This document shows positions 63,451 to 64,000 of a stretch of 64,000 nt of DNA, one piece after another. Origin of the DNA: Lucinisca nassula (taxonomy: Eukaryota; Mollusca; Bivalvia; Lucinida; Lucinidae); the NCBI GenBank assembly GCA_963580285.1, contig OY757010.1, positions 70,213,659-70,277,658 of the forward strand, read 5' to 3'. How positions within the stretch are numbered: position 1 is the stretch's first letter; each line of letters opens with the position of its first letter. Below the pieces are notes generated by a model. It saw only the letters and a program-made list of their open reading frames with translations, was not told the origin of the DNA and did no database searches. Made by a program: the position numbers and the translations under genes.

Positions 63451-64000
63451 GTTGTTAAATGCGTAATAATTAGAAAAAGTTTTCTGGCATCCTTCCGTCT
63501 GCAAGAACATTTAGTAGACTGTGTCAAGAAGCTCCATGCTTTGTCATGCAGTCCATCAAATGAGCTTTACCTGGGCATCATTTGATATCACCGACTTCGT
63601 CTTTTGCTCGGGAGAGGCTAATTGCAGCTATGTATACTCTGAGCCGCTTGTCGCCAACTAGATTTGTAAGCTAATGGCCTCAGCAGCAATTGTGGATCGT
63701 ACTATCTGCTTAATTTTACCAGCATGCCAAGACAGTGTGGAACATTTTCCGTGGCAGTCCATCAACCAGACAATATATCCCGCTGTACTTGCCGTTCTGT
63801 TGTTGCTACCACATAAGGCTGCATCTGTGAAAACCACAATGTTCCAGTCGTTAACTCTGTTGCTTAAAATCGGGAATGAAATCACAGACCTAATGTCTTT
63901 CAGCCGATTGACTACTTTTACAGCCCGAGAAAGGTCGCCCATTGTTCCCTCCTTGAATTTTGTGCTGAGATCTATGAGTTGAAAAGCCATGTCAGGTCTG
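63451..64000 (-). pseudogene. Copia pol 3' end (RNase H), running off the window
   Basis: The minus frame 63990-63658 reads NIVVFTDAALCGSNNRTAST, then AGYIVWLMDCHGKCSTLSWH, then AGKIKQIVRSTIAAEAI, the copia RNase H with its Asp intact. It is better preserved than the 46-kb copy. The rest of the element lies beyond base 64000. Confidence 0.85.

Overview
The window looks like AT-rich nuclear DNA of an invertebrate, most likely a bivalve mollusc (clam-like). This is inferred from the element families, not from a marker gene. There is no bacterial gene organisation. Nearly all recognisable coding sequence belongs to transposable elements. The only convincing host coding piece is one internal exon (32040-32204), which resembles the mesenchyme-specific cell surface glycoprotein / choice-of-anchor I family.

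The most notable object is a Penelope-like retroelement (PLE) at about 22507-27048. Its single reading frame (23351-26482) runs CxC/zinc-finger segment, then N-terminal GIY-YIG endonuclease, then reverse transcriptase. This is the permuted order of the Naiad PLE clade. About 1043 codons are open except for five in-frame stops. All five are TGA, none is TAA or TAG, and the real terminator is TAA. One of the TGA positions is also TGA in three other independent PLE fragments of the window. The best reading is a selenoprotein with several selenocysteines, as is known for Naiads of clams and spiders, rather than a pseudogene. At least a dozen further fragments of the same PLE family lie throughout the window on both strands, some near-identical to the full copy, in tandem and inverted arrangements.

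Layout: 0-7.5 kb holds an RTE-like LINE remnant, fold-back/MITE elements, a tRNA-derived SINE, PLE fragments and a ~148-bp tandem satellite. A ~13-kb Ty3/gypsy (errantivirus-like) element with env (7571-20562) is inserted in the satellite. Its gag and pol are broken, its env reading frame is long, and an upstream leader exon appears able to splice in phase to env and to a small third ORF. Two PLE insertions are nested inside it. The Naiad element occupies 22.5-27.0 kb. A DD34D mariner pseudogene and palindromic MITEs follow at 27-31 kb, then the host exon at 32 kb. A tandem duplication lies at 33-37 kb, and an I/Nimb-like LINE (minus strand) interrupted by PLE at 38.9-42.7 kb. Next come PLE relics at 42.9-45.3 kb, a decayed Ty1/copia element with CRE-rich LTRs at 45.8-51.1 kb (a second copy starts at 63.1 kb), more PLE at 51.2-52.3 kb, and two tRNA-derived SINEs nested in or near MITEs at 53.5 and 59.6 kb. 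A minisatellite lies at 54.8 kb, a 5'-truncated but fully open CR1/L2-like LINE at 55.9-58.7 kb, and a PLE 3' end at 60.9-61.4 kb.

The region is a nest of elements inserted into one another: LTR element in satellite, PLE in LTR element, PLE in LINE, SINE in MITE. This allows relative dating. The youngest layer appears to be the selenoprotein-type PLE and the CR1-like LINE. Boundaries of repeats are by eye and usually good to about 10-20 bases.
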